A stretch of DNA of 64,000 nucleotides from Pseudaeromonas sharmana (GTDB taxonomy: Bacteria > Pseudomonadota > Gammaproteobacteria > Enterobacterales > Aeromonadaceae): positions 62,001 through 126,000 of the forward strand of contig NZ_JBHSAF010000015.1 in assembly GCF_042649925.1 (NCBI RefSeq), written 5' to 3'. Below the pieces are notes generated by a model. The model had not been told where the DNA came from, made no database searches, and saw only the letters and a program-made list of their open reading frames with translations. Below are positions 7,522 to 16,165 of this stretch, piece after piece (the stretch's first letter is position 1; each line of letters starts with the position of its first letter). The translations under genes were made by a program, and so were the position numbers.

Positions 7522-10500
7522 ATGAACAAATGGTTGATGCCAACAGGCCTCTGCCTATTGGTCGGTGCAAGTATGCCGGCGATGGCGGATTATTATTTCC
7601 GTGGTACGCCCAATAGTTGGGCGGCGACGGCCATGACCGCAGTTTCATCCACCCAGTATGAAACCTGCCAAAGTTTTACCGGTGGTGATGCCACCGGCGG
7701 TCCCCGCTTCAAGATCGATCGCTACGGTGACTGGAAGGAATCCTACCCGTCTGCGGATTACACGGTTTCGTCCAACACCAGCTACAAGATTGTCTTCGAC
7801 AGCAGCAGCAAAACGGTGACCGCGACGACGGTCAGCAGTTGCAGTTCAGCTGGTACCACCACTGCCGAGTGGTTCTTCCGTGGAACCCCCAACAGCTGGA
7901 CCAGTACTGCGATGGCACTGCAAAGTGATGGCCAGTACTGCACGGACCAGACCTTTGGTGCGGCCAGCACCTCACCCCGTTTCAAGATCGATCGCTACGG
8001 TGACTGGAAGGAGTCCTATCCCAGTGCCGATTACACCGTCACGGCGAATACCAGTTACAAGATCTGTATCAATCCGACCAGCAAGGTGGTCACGGCGACG
8101 GCAGCTCAAACCGCGGATACTCAAGCGCCGGTTGCGGCAACAACGCCGGTGGCCGGCACCTATACCGGTGCCCAGTCCATCAAGCTGACGGTCTCCGATA
8201 ACCAGGATACGGCTCCCAAACTGTATTACACGCTGGATGGCAGCACGCCCACGACCTCCTCGGCCCTGTATGCCGGCGAGACCATACTGTCACCGAGTTC
8301 AGGCACCTTCACCATCAAGACACTGAGCGTGGATGCCAGCAAGAATCAGCAGGTGCAGAGTTTTGCCTTCACGCTGACGACCGCTCCGGTCGATAACTGG
8401 TACTTCCGCGGCACCCCGAACGGTTGGTCAACCACGGCGATGACCCTGGGTAGCGATGGCCTCTGGTGCACCACCCAGCAGTTCGGCGCCAGCAGTACCA
8501 ATCCGCGTTTCAAGATCGACCACAAGGGTGACTGGACCGAGGCTTATCCGGCGCAGGACTACACCGTCAAAGCCGATACCAGCTACAAGATCTGCTTCAA
8601 TGCCAGCAGCAAGGCCATCACGGCCACGGCGCAGGGGGTTGTGGATACCCAGGCGCCGGTCGTCAATGCCGACCCGTCGGCAGGCAGCTATACCGGGACC
8701 CAGTTTGTCAAACTGACAGTCTCTGACAATGTGGATACGGCGCCCAAAGTGTATTACACGACGGATGGTAGTGAACCAACCACGGCGTCCAGCCTGTATA
8801 GCAACCAGACGTTCACTGCCGAAGACAAGGTCACCGGCTCTGCGGCCGATCTGGTAATCAAGACCCTGGCGGTGGATGCGGCCGGTAATCAAGCCAAGAA
8901 CACTTTCAGCTATGTCATCGGTCAAAATGTGGTCAGTGGCGATTTCCGCGGTGAGTCCATCTACTTCGTGCTGACGGCGCGCTTCTTTGATGGCGATCCG
9001 AGCAACAACTACTACAACCGCGACCGCTACAAGGCTGGCGATCCGCACTGGCGTGGTGATTTCAAAGGGCTGATCGCGCAACTGGATTACATCAAGGATC
9101 TGGGCTTTACGGCGATCTGGGTAACCCCTCCGGTAGAAAACCGTTCCGGTCTGGACTACCACGGTTATCACGCCTATGACTGGTACAAGGTGGATCCTCG
9201 CCTGGAGTCGGCGGATGCCACGTACCAGGACTTCATTACTGCGGCGCACGCCAAGGGACTGAAGGTGATTCAGGATGTGGTCATCAACCACTCCAGCCAA
9301 TATGGCATTCGTGATGAAGTCTGGATTGACCACCTGCCGATCAAGTATTACGTGCCAGCCGGTTCCAGCCAGGGGCTGATCAACAATGGCCCGTATCAAG
9401 GCAACCTGGGTGACTACAAGTCAGTGAATCGTGACGACAACGACAATGCCGTGGCTCCGTCCTGGTTCCAGGCGCTGCATAACAGCGACCCGGAAGGCAA
9501 GGTCCCGTTTGTCGATCCGAAGACCGGTACCACGCTGCCGAAGGCGGGCTTTGATGCTAACCGTTTCTTTGGCATCGATGCGGCAGGACTGGATCCGAAC
9601 TGGTATCACCTCGACGGTTTCATGTCCGGCGGTGACTGGGAAAATCCGACGTCGTTGCAACGCAAGCATATGGCCGGGGATTGCGTTGACCTGGCAACCG
9701 AGCGGCAAAACGTCAAGGACTACATCAACGGCGCCATTCACAAGTATCTCGATATGGGGGTTGATGCCATTCGTCTCGATACCGCCAAGCATGTCGAGCG
9801 TAATGAGTTGCTGACCTATACCCATGACTGGCAGGCATACAAGCCAGGCCTGTTCATCTTCGGTGAAGTGCTGGTCAAGGGGGCGGGATTCGGCTCCGAG
9901 ATCACCAATGACAATGCGCCTGCGGATATTCGTCCGTGGTGGTACACCCGTACCGGCAGCAGCAAGTCGCAACCGAGCGGTGACTCCAAGTTGTCCGTGT
10001 TTGACTTCCCGCTGTTCTCCACCTTCCGTGACAACGTCACCAAGGGCAGCCTGGGCGGGATCAAGGGCGTTCTGGATTATGACTGGACCTATGCCGACCC
10101 GACGCAGCTGGTCACCTTCTTCCAGAATCACGACGTAGGTCCGGACAACGACTTCAAGTACCGCTTCGGTGGTCAGCAAGCCTATGCAGCCTTGGCTTAT
10201 AACGTGCTTTGGACCCTGCGTGGCATCCCGTCGCTCTATTACGGCGAGGAAGTGATGTTCCAGGGCGGGTTGCCGCAAGACATCGCAGGCAACAGCGACA
10301 CGCTGGATCAAACCGGTCGCGCCTACTTTGGTGACAAGCTGGCCAATCCGGCGGCGTTGCAAGCGCACCCCTTGTACCAGCATATCAAGCGCCTGAATCA
10401 AATTCGTAAGGCGGTGCCTGCGCTGCAAAAAGGGAGCATGAGCAGTGTTAACGAGTGGGGCAGTGGTATGAGCTTCATTCGTGATGCGGGGACTAGCTAT

Positions 10501-10704
10501 GCCGTTGTTGGCCTGGCGACCGGCAATAGCGAAACGATGACCGTCTCCGGGGTGAAGAACGGAACCTATCGTGACGCTGTCACTGGTCGTGAAGTGACGG
10601 TTGGCAATGGCAACCTGACCTTCACGGTCAATCCGTACTCCATCGGTGTGTATGTGCTGTCCGGCCCAGGCAAGATCGGTGCCGACGGTACCTGGCTGAA
10701 ATAA
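7522..10704 (+). CDS. Large secreted GH13 alpha-amylase with three binding modules
   Basis: Secreted starch hydrolase of about 1060 aa. I prefer the second ATG (7522), since AAGGA lies six bases before it. Order: signal peptide ending near PAMA; module 1 (about 23-107) and module 2 (116-197), both starting with a (Y/F)FRGTPNSW motif; a chitobiase-C-terminal/Ig-like segment (199-289, LYYTLDGSTPTTSS); module 3 (291-372); a second Ig-like segment (375-471); then the GH13 barrel. Catalytic residues: D753 in IRLDTAKH, E782 in FGEV, D871 in FQNHDVG; region I is DVVINH. The repeated modules are probably starch-binding and recur in the next gene. Modules 1 and 2 share an identical 22-residue stretch, pointing to recent duplication. 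Confidence 0.93.
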   Translation: MNKWLMPTGLCLLVGASMPAMADYYFRGTPNSWAATAMTAVSSTQYETCQSFTGGDATGGPRFKIDRYGDWKESYPSADYTVSSNTSYKIVFDSSSKTVTATTVSSCSSAGTTTAEWFFRGTPNSWTSTAMALQSDGQYCTDQTFGAASTSPRFKIDRYGDWKESYPSADYTVTANTSYKICINPTSKVVTATAAQTADTQAPVAATTPVAGTYTGAQSIKLTVSDNQDTAPKLYYTLDGSTPTTSSALYAGETILSPSSGTFTIKTLSVDASKNQQVQSFAFTLTTAPVDNWYFRGTPNGWSTTAMTLGSDGLWCTTQQFGASSTNPRFKIDHKGDWTEAYPAQDYTVKADTSYKICFNASSKAITATAQGVVDTQAPVVNADPSAGSYTGTQFVKLTVSDNVDTAPKVYYTTDGSEPTTASSLYSNQTFTAEDKVTGSAADLVIKTLAVDAAGNQAKNTFSYVIGQNVVSGDFRGESIYFVLTARFFDGDPSNNYYNRDRYKAGDPHWRGDFKGLIAQLDYIKDLGFTAIWVTPPVENRSGLDYHGYHAYDWYKVDPRLESADATYQDFITAAHAKGLKVIQDVVINHSSQYGIRDEVWIDHLPIKYYVPAGSSQGLINNGPYQGNLGDYKSVNRDDNDNAVAPSWFQALHNSDPEGKVPFVDPKTGTTLPKAGFDANRFFGIDAAGLDPNWYHLDGFMSGGDWENPTSLQRKHMAGDCVDLATERQNVKDYINGAIHKYLDMGVDAIRLDTAKHVERNELLTYTHDWQAYKPGLFIFGEVLVKGAGFGSEITNDNAPADIRPWWYTRTGSSKSQPSGDSKLSVFDFPLFSTFRDNVTKGSLGGIKGVLDYDWTYADPTQLVTFFQNHDVGPDNDFKYRFGGQQAYAALAYNVLWTLRGIPSLYYGEEVMFQGGLPQDIAGNSDTLDQTGRAYFGDKLANPAALQAHPLYQHIKRLNQIRKAVPALQKGSMSSVNEWGSGMSFIRDAGTSYAVVGLATGNSETMTVSGVKNGTYRDAVTGREVTVGNGNLTFTVNPYSIGVYVLSGPGKIGADGTWLK
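7588..8112 (+). repeat. Tandem binding modules 1 and 2 with near-identical DNA
   Basis: Two copies of a module of about 85 codons inside the amylase gene. A stretch of about 40 bases around TTCAAGATCGATCGCTACGG occurs at about 7708 and again at about 7981 with almost no change, while module 3 (from 8392) differs more. This suggests a recent internal duplication or gene conversion. Confidence 0.75.
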
Positions 10705-10755
10705 TGACCCACTCCCGCCAGGAGTGAGTCGATGCATGGTGAAGGCCATGCAGGT

Positions 10756-10784
10756 GGGCAGGAGGCGATGTCTCCTGCCCTTTC
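10756..10784 (+). terminator. Intrinsic terminator after GH13 amylase
   Basis: GGGCAGGAG pairs perfectly with CTCCTGCCC around a 7-base loop and is followed by TTT. It lies about 50 bases after the stop codon and separates this gene from the next amylase gene. Confidence 0.7.
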
Positions 10785-10924
10785 ATCAAGCGGGTATCGG
10801 TTTCCTGCGCCGGAGGTCTTGTCGTAGCCCGGAGGAGTCATGCCGCAAGGCGTGAACGACCAGTGATGCTGTCGGTCGGTTGGTTTGGCTATACGCCCGC
10901 ACATAACAAGGAAAGTGACACAAC

Positions 10925-13900
10925 ATGCAGAACATGAAGGAAATTGCGCCACGGAGGCTGAGACACAGCGTCTCGGTGCTGGCGCTAGGGGTGATGATCG
11001 GCTTGTCGTCCGCTGCGCAAGCGCAGATTGCGGCCACGCACGTCTATCACAACCACATGCCCAATTTCTGGCCATATTACGATGTCAGCAAGTATGACGC
11101 CCTGCCTGTCGGCTCGGCGATCCGCTACATGTACGATGGTCAGGTCAAACAGCTGAAGGCCAGCCCACCATCCGGATACAGTTTTTATATCCCCAACACG
11201 ACAACGCCGATGCCGCATGATGACTTGGAGTCATACTATGCGCACCATGCCAAGAAAGGGGCCTATCTGAGCTGGCCGATGGAGACGGCAGCCAGCAATG
11301 CCGGCAGCCATCCGTTGAGCCAGACCCATGTCACCATGTCGGCCGCGGTGATCAATAACGTGCAGAGCTTTGCCGAACTCGGCAATCAAGATGGCTATGG
11401 TCTGGGCTGGGGCGGCTACTGGCGTTCGACACAGCAAGCGTACAAGACCACCAATGGCTTCAAGGCGCTGGACACCATCCACTTCACTGGTCACCACAGC
11501 ATGGGGCCGCTGGTGGGCAATGACTATTTCCTCAAGGATCTGATCTATCACAATGTGACGCTGGCGCAACCCTATTTCCTCGGTGACTCATTCACCTCCT
11601 CCAAGGGGTTCTTCCCAACCGAACTGGGTTTCTCCGAACGGCTGATTCCGGTACTGAACAAGCTGGGTATCACCTGGTCGGTATTGGGTAACGTCCACTA
11701 CTCGCGCACGCTGAAGGATTATCCCTATTTGAATGATCCCGGGGTGGATACGGTCATCTCTCCACCGAACCGCGCCGATCTGCAAAACGAAAGCAACGTC
11801 GGCTCCTGGGTTTCGCTGAACATGTTCAACGAAAAGCAGGTCACCCGTAACAAGTTCCCGTTTGCCTCGATCCCGCACTGGGTGCAATACGTTGACCCGG
11901 AAACCGGCGTGGTGTCCAAGGTGGCCGGTATTCCTGTGGAGCAGGCCAGCTCCTGGGAAGAGGGTTATCAGGGCTCTGTGACCGCGGCGCCGCTCAAGCC
12001 GTTTGAATCGGCGGCAGCAGCACTGGGTCGCACCCAGTACTTTGTCATTGCTCACGACGGTGACAACAGCTCAGGCCGTGCCGGCGATGGTGGCACCTGG
12101 AAGAACTCAGGCTATGTGACCTACTCCGATTCCGGTGTCACCGGCAAAGGGGTGGATGAGTACCTGAAAGCCCATCCGATTCCGGCGGACGACATTGTGC
12201 ACGTACAGGATGGCTCCTGGATTGATACCCGTGACTCCTCTGCCGACCCGACCTGGTACCACTGGCACTTGCCGATGGGGGTCTGGAACGGTCAGTTGTC
12301 CGCATTCAACACGGCACACGGCACCAGCTATACCTCTCAGTATGCGGCGAATGGCGATCTGCGTCAGCACCTGCCTTCGCTGGAATACGGTTACCACTAT
12401 CTGGAGCGTAACTTCGCGTTGCTGCAAGCGGCCGAAAACTACGCTAAAACGGCAGAGCAAATCTGGCTGGATACCCATCCAAACTACTGGTCACCTACCT
12501 CGGCGCTGGATAAGCAGGTCACCTATGCCGGTAACCAGCTGAACCCATGGATGCTCTCCTATCCGAAGAAGGGGGATGCCAGCAATGATTACGCCGGCGG
12601 TGCCAACCCGGCCGAATTGGGGTGGTACTTCCTGATCGCCAGTATTGACTCCGGTTTCGGTTACTATGACGAAAACGTCGATGATGGCGTCAAGCCGACC
12701 ATCTCGTTCAATCAGTCGCTGTACTTTACCGAGCCTTATGTCACGGCCAACCTGGCCAAGGACAAGACGGGTCCGTCCCTGTGGTGGCCGCAACGTTACC
12801 CGTACAATCCGGGCAGCGCCAACGCCTCCAAGGCAGAAGGCTGGGCCAAGATGTATATGGATAACGAGTTTGCCATCTACACCTATGCCTATGACGTCAG
12901 CGAGGTTGCCGATATCCAGCTGAAGGTCCGGGTGCATACCGCCAAATCAGCGGATCCGAAGGACAAGACCTACCAACTGTACGATCCTGCCGCCCATTCT
13001 GGCGATGCGAACGTCAATCCGGCGAACGTCGGCGATTGGGTCTCCTACGACATGAAGGAGCGCGATCTGACGCCGGACATGAACGGTGTCAGCTGGCAGC
13101 CGAGCAGCACCGCGGCCTTCCAGGTCGTACAGGCCAAGAAGATTGGCAATCTCTACTACACCTATCTGAGCGACTATCGTGACCAACTGCTCGATTACTA
13201 TATCGAGGCCACCGACAGCAAAGGCAACGTCACCAAGAGTGTGATTCAGCAGGTGTATGTCGGGGCCGGTCGTTACAGCATGGTCGACGGCAAGAAGGTT
13301 GAGGATCTCAACGGCTCGATTCCTGGCGAGCATGCGTTCTTCACCGACAAGGCTCCGGCCAAGAGCGTGACCCTGTATGTGCAGGGGAGTGCCGATGGTA
13401 TCGCCAGCCTGAATGTCGACACCAAGGATGAAGGCGCCAGCAGCTGGGACAACCAGCAGGTAATGCCGTTAGCCGGCAGCAACCGTTATTTCCGCATCAA
13501 GGATACCTACAGCGGTGACGTTGGGGGGACCTATCTGCGTTATCAGGAGGCAGGTAACAGCACCTACAAGCCGAGTGCGGCAGGCAAGCTGTTTGCCGAA
13601 GGTGTCTATACCCTGGCGGCTGATGGCTCTGTGACATCAGGTAAACCGGCCGATCTGAAACTCAGCACCACCATCTATTACAAGAACACCAGCTGGAGCA
13701 AGGCGTGTCTGCACTACCGTGTCGACAGCGGTACCTGGACGACAGCACCGGGTTCAGTGATGAATGGTCCGACCAAGGACTGGTTCTATTACACCGTCGA
13801 CCTGGGGGCTGGTGAACAGCTGGAGTTCGTTCCGAACAACTGCAGCGGGACCTGGGATAACAATGGGGGCTCCAACTACAAAGCCGCGGCGGGTGAGTGG

Positions 13901-15532
13901 TCATTGACCGCAGGTGTCATCACCGAGGGTGCGCCGGATATCGATGTCAACAAGGCACCGGTTGCGGTCATCACCCCGGGTAGCCAGACCGTGACGGCGG
14001 GCACGCAAGTTACGCTCAGCGGTGCCAGCTCGACCGACAGCGATGGTTCCATCGTCAGTTACAAGTGGAGCACGGGTGAGACATCGGCGTCTATCAATGT
14101 CACTGTCAATCAGACGCAGACCGTCACCCTGACCGTGACCGATGATGACGGCGCTACGTCGTCTACCGCAGTGACGTTGACCGTGCCGGCCAATCAGGCT
14201 CCGGTAGCCAGCATTTCGCCGGCCAGCCAGACCGTCAAGGCTGGTACCGTCGTCACGCTGAGTGGCATCGGTTCTAGCGACAGTGATGGCTCGATCGTCA
14301 GCTACAAGTGGAGCACCGGTGAGACTACACCGAGCATCTCCGTGACCGTCAACCAGACGCAAACCCTGACCCTGACGGTCACAGATGATGACGGCGCCAC
14401 CGCCAGTACCTCGGTAACCTTGACCGTGGCGGCGAATAAGGCTCCTGTCGCCAGCATCACCCCGGCCAGCCAGACCGTGGCTGCCGGGACTGTGGTGACC
14501 TTGAGTGCTGCGGGCTCAACGGATAGCGATGGCTCGATTGCCAGCTACAAGTGGAGCACGGGGGAAACGACCGCCAGCATCGCTGTGACGGTGAATCAGA
14601 CCCAGACCATCAGTGTGACGGTAACGGACAACGAAGGGGCGACGGCGACAGCGGCAGTGACCCTGACGTTGAAGAGCACCGAGTATCAGCATAACTTCAG
14701 CCAGCTCTATTACCGTGGCACCACGAATAGCTGGGGCAAGACGGCGATGACGCTGGTGGCGGATAACACCTGGCAGACCACGGTGACGTTTACCGGTGCG
14801 GCTGACAGCAGTGGTGCCCAGCGCTTCAAGTTCGACCTCAACGGCGATTGGGCCACCAACTACGGTGATACCAACAAGGATGGCATCCTCGACAAGACCG
14901 GTAGCGATATCTACAACACGGCCGTCGCTACCTGTGTGGTGAAGGTGAACGACGCGACGCTGGCTTATTCAGTGACGTGCCCTGCCGCCCCTGTAGTGAC
15001 GCTGACACCGGGCAGCAGCACTATCCTCAAGGGTAGCAGTGTCACATTTACCGCTGCCGCAACGGATAGTGATGGGACCATCCAGAGCTACCTGTGGGAT
15101 ACCGGTGAAACCAGCAGCACGCTGACGAGAACCTTCAGCACGGCGGGTACCTATACCGTCAAGGTCACGGTGACTGACAATTCAGGTCTGTCTACCACGG
15201 CCACGGCCACAGTGGTGGTGACTGACAGCTATGCCAAGAACTTCAACCAGCTCTACTTCCGTGGTACGCCGAACGCTTGGGGCACCACGGCCATGACGCT
15301 GGTGGGGAACAATACCTGGCAGGTGGTCGTCACCTTTACCGGTGCCGGTGACAGCAGTGGGACTCAACGCTTCAAGTTCGACGTCAATGGTGATTGGACC
15401 AAGAACTACGGGGATACCAACGCAGATGGTACGGCTGAACAGACAGGAAGTGATATCAAGACTTCCGTGGTGGGCAGCTACAAGGTCATCTTCAATGACA
15501 GCACACTCAAATACAGTGTGACGGCTCAGTAA
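10925..15532 (+). CDS. Giant secreted GH57/GH119-type amylase with PKD and starch-binding modules
   Basis: 1535-aa exported enzyme (signal peptide ends AQA, residue 33). The N-terminal ~600 residues look like the GH57/GH119 clan: HVYHNHMPNFWP for region 1, FFPTELGF with probable nucleophile E233, and AHDGDN with probable acid/base D378. The E-D distance of 145 fits GH119 better than most GH57 as I recall that family. Then come a beta segment, a CBM25/26-like module (about 912-1005, IYYKNTSW), three PKD domains of exactly 81 residues each (from 1009, 1090 and 1171), a YYRGTTNSW module (about 1256-1350), a fourth PKD (1353-1434) and a C-terminal YFRGTPNAW module. The last type is shared with the GH13 enzyme upstream, so both probably target starch granules. 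AAGGAA precedes the ATG. Confidence 0.85.
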   Translation: MQNMKEIAPRRLRHSVSVLALGVMIGLSSAAQAQIAATHVYHNHMPNFWPYYDVSKYDALPVGSAIRYMYDGQVKQLKASPPSGYSFYIPNTTTPMPHDDLESYYAHHAKKGAYLSWPMETAASNAGSHPLSQTHVTMSAAVINNVQSFAELGNQDGYGLGWGGYWRSTQQAYKTTNGFKALDTIHFTGHHSMGPLVGNDYFLKDLIYHNVTLAQPYFLGDSFTSSKGFFPTELGFSERLIPVLNKLGITWSVLGNVHYSRTLKDYPYLNDPGVDTVISPPNRADLQNESNVGSWVSLNMFNEKQVTRNKFPFASIPHWVQYVDPETGVVSKVAGIPVEQASSWEEGYQGSVTAAPLKPFESAAAALGRTQYFVIAHDGDNSSGRAGDGGTWKNSGYVTYSDSGVTGKGVDEYLKAHPIPADDIVHVQDGSWIDTRDSSADPTWYHWHLPMGVWNGQLSAFNTAHGTSYTSQYAANGDLRQHLPSLEYGYHYLERNFALLQAAENYAKTAEQIWLDTHPNYWSPTSALDKQVTYAGNQLNPWMLSYPKKGDASNDYAGGANPAELGWYFLIASIDSGFGYYDENVDDGVKPTISFNQSLYFTEPYVTANLAKDKTGPSLWWPQRYPYNPGSANASKAEGWAKMYMDNEFAIYTYAYDVSEVADIQLKVRVHTAKSADPKDKTYQLYDPAAHSGDANVNPANVGDWVSYDMKERDLTPDMNGVSWQPSSTAAFQVVQAKKIGNLYYTYLSDYRDQLLDYYIEATDSKGNVTKSVIQQVYVGAGRYSMVDGKKVEDLNGSIPGEHAFFTDKAPAKSVTLYVQGSADGIASLNVDTKDEGASSWDNQQVMPLAGSNRYFRIKDTYSGDVGGTYLRYQEAGNSTYKPSAAGKLFAEGVYTLAADGSVTSGKPADLKLSTTIYYKNTSWSKACLHYRVDSGTWTTAPGSVMNGPTKDWFYYTVDLGAGEQLEFVPNNCSGTWDNNGGSNYKAAAGEWSLTAGVITEGAPDIDVNKAPVAVITPGSQTVTAGTQVTLSGASSTDSDGSIVSYKWSTGETSASINVTVNQTQTVTLTVTDDDGATSSTAVTLTVPANQAPVASISPASQTVKAGTVVTLSGIGSSDSDGSIVSYKWSTGETTPSISVTVNQTQTLTLTVTDDDGATASTSVTLTVAANKAPVASITPASQTVAAGTVVTLSAAGSTDSDGSIASYKWSTGETTASIAVTVNQTQTISVTVTDNEGATATAAVTLTLKSTEYQHNFSQLYYRGTTNSWGKTAMTLVADNTWQTTVTFTGAADSSGAQRFKFDLNGDWATNYGDTNKDGILDKTGSDIYNTAVATCVVKVNDATLAYSVTCPAAPVVTLTPGSSTILKGSSVTFTAAATDSDGTIQSYLWDTGETSSTLTRTFSTAGTYTVKVTVTDNSGLSTTATATVVVTDSYAKNFNQLYFRGTPNAWGTTAMTLVGNNTWQVVVTFTGAGDSSGTQRFKFDVNGDWTKNYGDTNADGTAEQTGSDIKTSVVGSYKVIFNDSTLKYSVTAQ
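13949..14677 (+). repeat. Three tandem PKD repeats, 243-bp period
   Basis: The repeats begin at 13949, 14192 and 14435, each starting with an Asn-Lys/Gln-Ala-Pro-Val stretch and containing SDGSIVSYKWSTGET or a near copy. The exact 243-bp period shows expansion by duplication. They act as rigid spacers between the catalytic part and the C-terminal binding modules. Confidence 0.85.
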
Positions 15533-15539
15533 TCACGCC

Positions 15540-15568
15540 GCAGGCCCTTTCGAGGGCCTGCTTTTTTT
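15540..15568 (+). terminator. Strong intrinsic terminator after GH57/119-type gene
   Basis: GCAGGCCCT pairs with AGGGCCTGC around TTCG, a stable tetraloop, followed by seven T. It lies seven bases after the stop codon. Confidence 0.93.
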
Positions 15569-15608
15569 CGACTGGACGATCATCAGGCACTGCCGGCAGC
15601 GGCCGGGC

Positions 15609-16052
15609 TTACGGTGTGTCGGACAGCAGTGCTCGCAGGACGATATGGGTCTTGATCATCGTCAGATGCGGAAAGGTCTCGATCTGCTTGCGGATCTCCT
15701 CGACCCTGGCCAGGTGTCCCGCCTCGATTGCCACCAGCAAGTCGGTGTCCCCGCTGATGCTATAACACTGACGCACCTCGGGAATTTGCCGTAACAACAC
15801 CGCATACTCTTCACAGCCGATCATCCGGAAGCTCAGCTCGAAAAAGGCTTTGACCCCTTCTGCTGCCGCATGGGGCTGAATATGGGCATGGTAACCGGTG
15901 ATGATGCCATCCTCTTCCAGCCGGCGCAGTCGTTCGCTGACTGCCGATCGGGACAGAAAAACACTTCTGGCGAGATCAGAGATGCTGAGTCTGGCGTTGT
16001 CCCGCAACAGGGACAGCAGTTTTTGATCGAAGTGGTCCACGCTCTGTTCCAT
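15609..16052 (-). CDS. Lrp/AsnC-family transcriptional regulator
   Basis: 147-aa regulator of the Lrp/AsnC type. The N-terminus holds the winged helix-turn-helix (DQKLLSLLRDNARLSISDLA, then SRSAVSERLRRLEEDGII), followed by the RAM effector-binding domain (SGDTDLLVAIEAGHLARVEEI). I chose ATG 16052 (MEQSVDHFD), since Lrp proteins start shortly before the first helix. It is divergent from a YjeH-type amino-acid exporter, so by the usual layout it may sense an amino acid and control the exporter. The ligand cannot be read from sequence. Confidence 0.92.
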   Translation of the reverse strand: MEQSVDHFDQKLLSLLRDNARLSISDLARSVFLSRSAVSERLRRLEEDGIITGYHAHIQPHAAAEGVKAFFELSFRMIGCEEYAVLLRQIPEVRQCYSISGDTDLLVAIEAGHLARVEEIRKQIETFPHLTMIKTHIVLRALLSDTP

Positions 16053-16056
16053 AGCG

Positions 16057-16083
16057 CAAAACGACGGCCAAGGCGTCATTTTG
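16057..16083. promoter_or_regulatory. Near-perfect inverted repeat between Lrp-type regulator and exporter
   Basis: CAAAACGAC and GTCATTTTG are inverted copies (8 of 9 positions) around nine bases, starting five bases before the regulator's start codon. This is a candidate operator for autoregulation and for control of the exporter. Lrp sites are often degenerate, so the call is tentative. Confidence 0.35.
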
Positions 16084-16165
16084 TCGTGTTAATCCGTTAC
16101 TTTGGGGGGTTACTTGCGCCAGGCGCGTGCCTAACATAACAAAAAATATTCTGGGACCAAATGGA

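Noticed and set aside
8428..9399. 323-codon open frame opposite the same gene
   Set aside because: Same reason; its Ile/Val/Arg-rich composition mirrors the sense codons.
9421..10749. 442-codon open frame opposite the GH13 amylase
   Set aside because: It is a shadow of a clear gene on the other strand, with no binding site and no domain; long antisense frames are common in GC-rich coding DNA.
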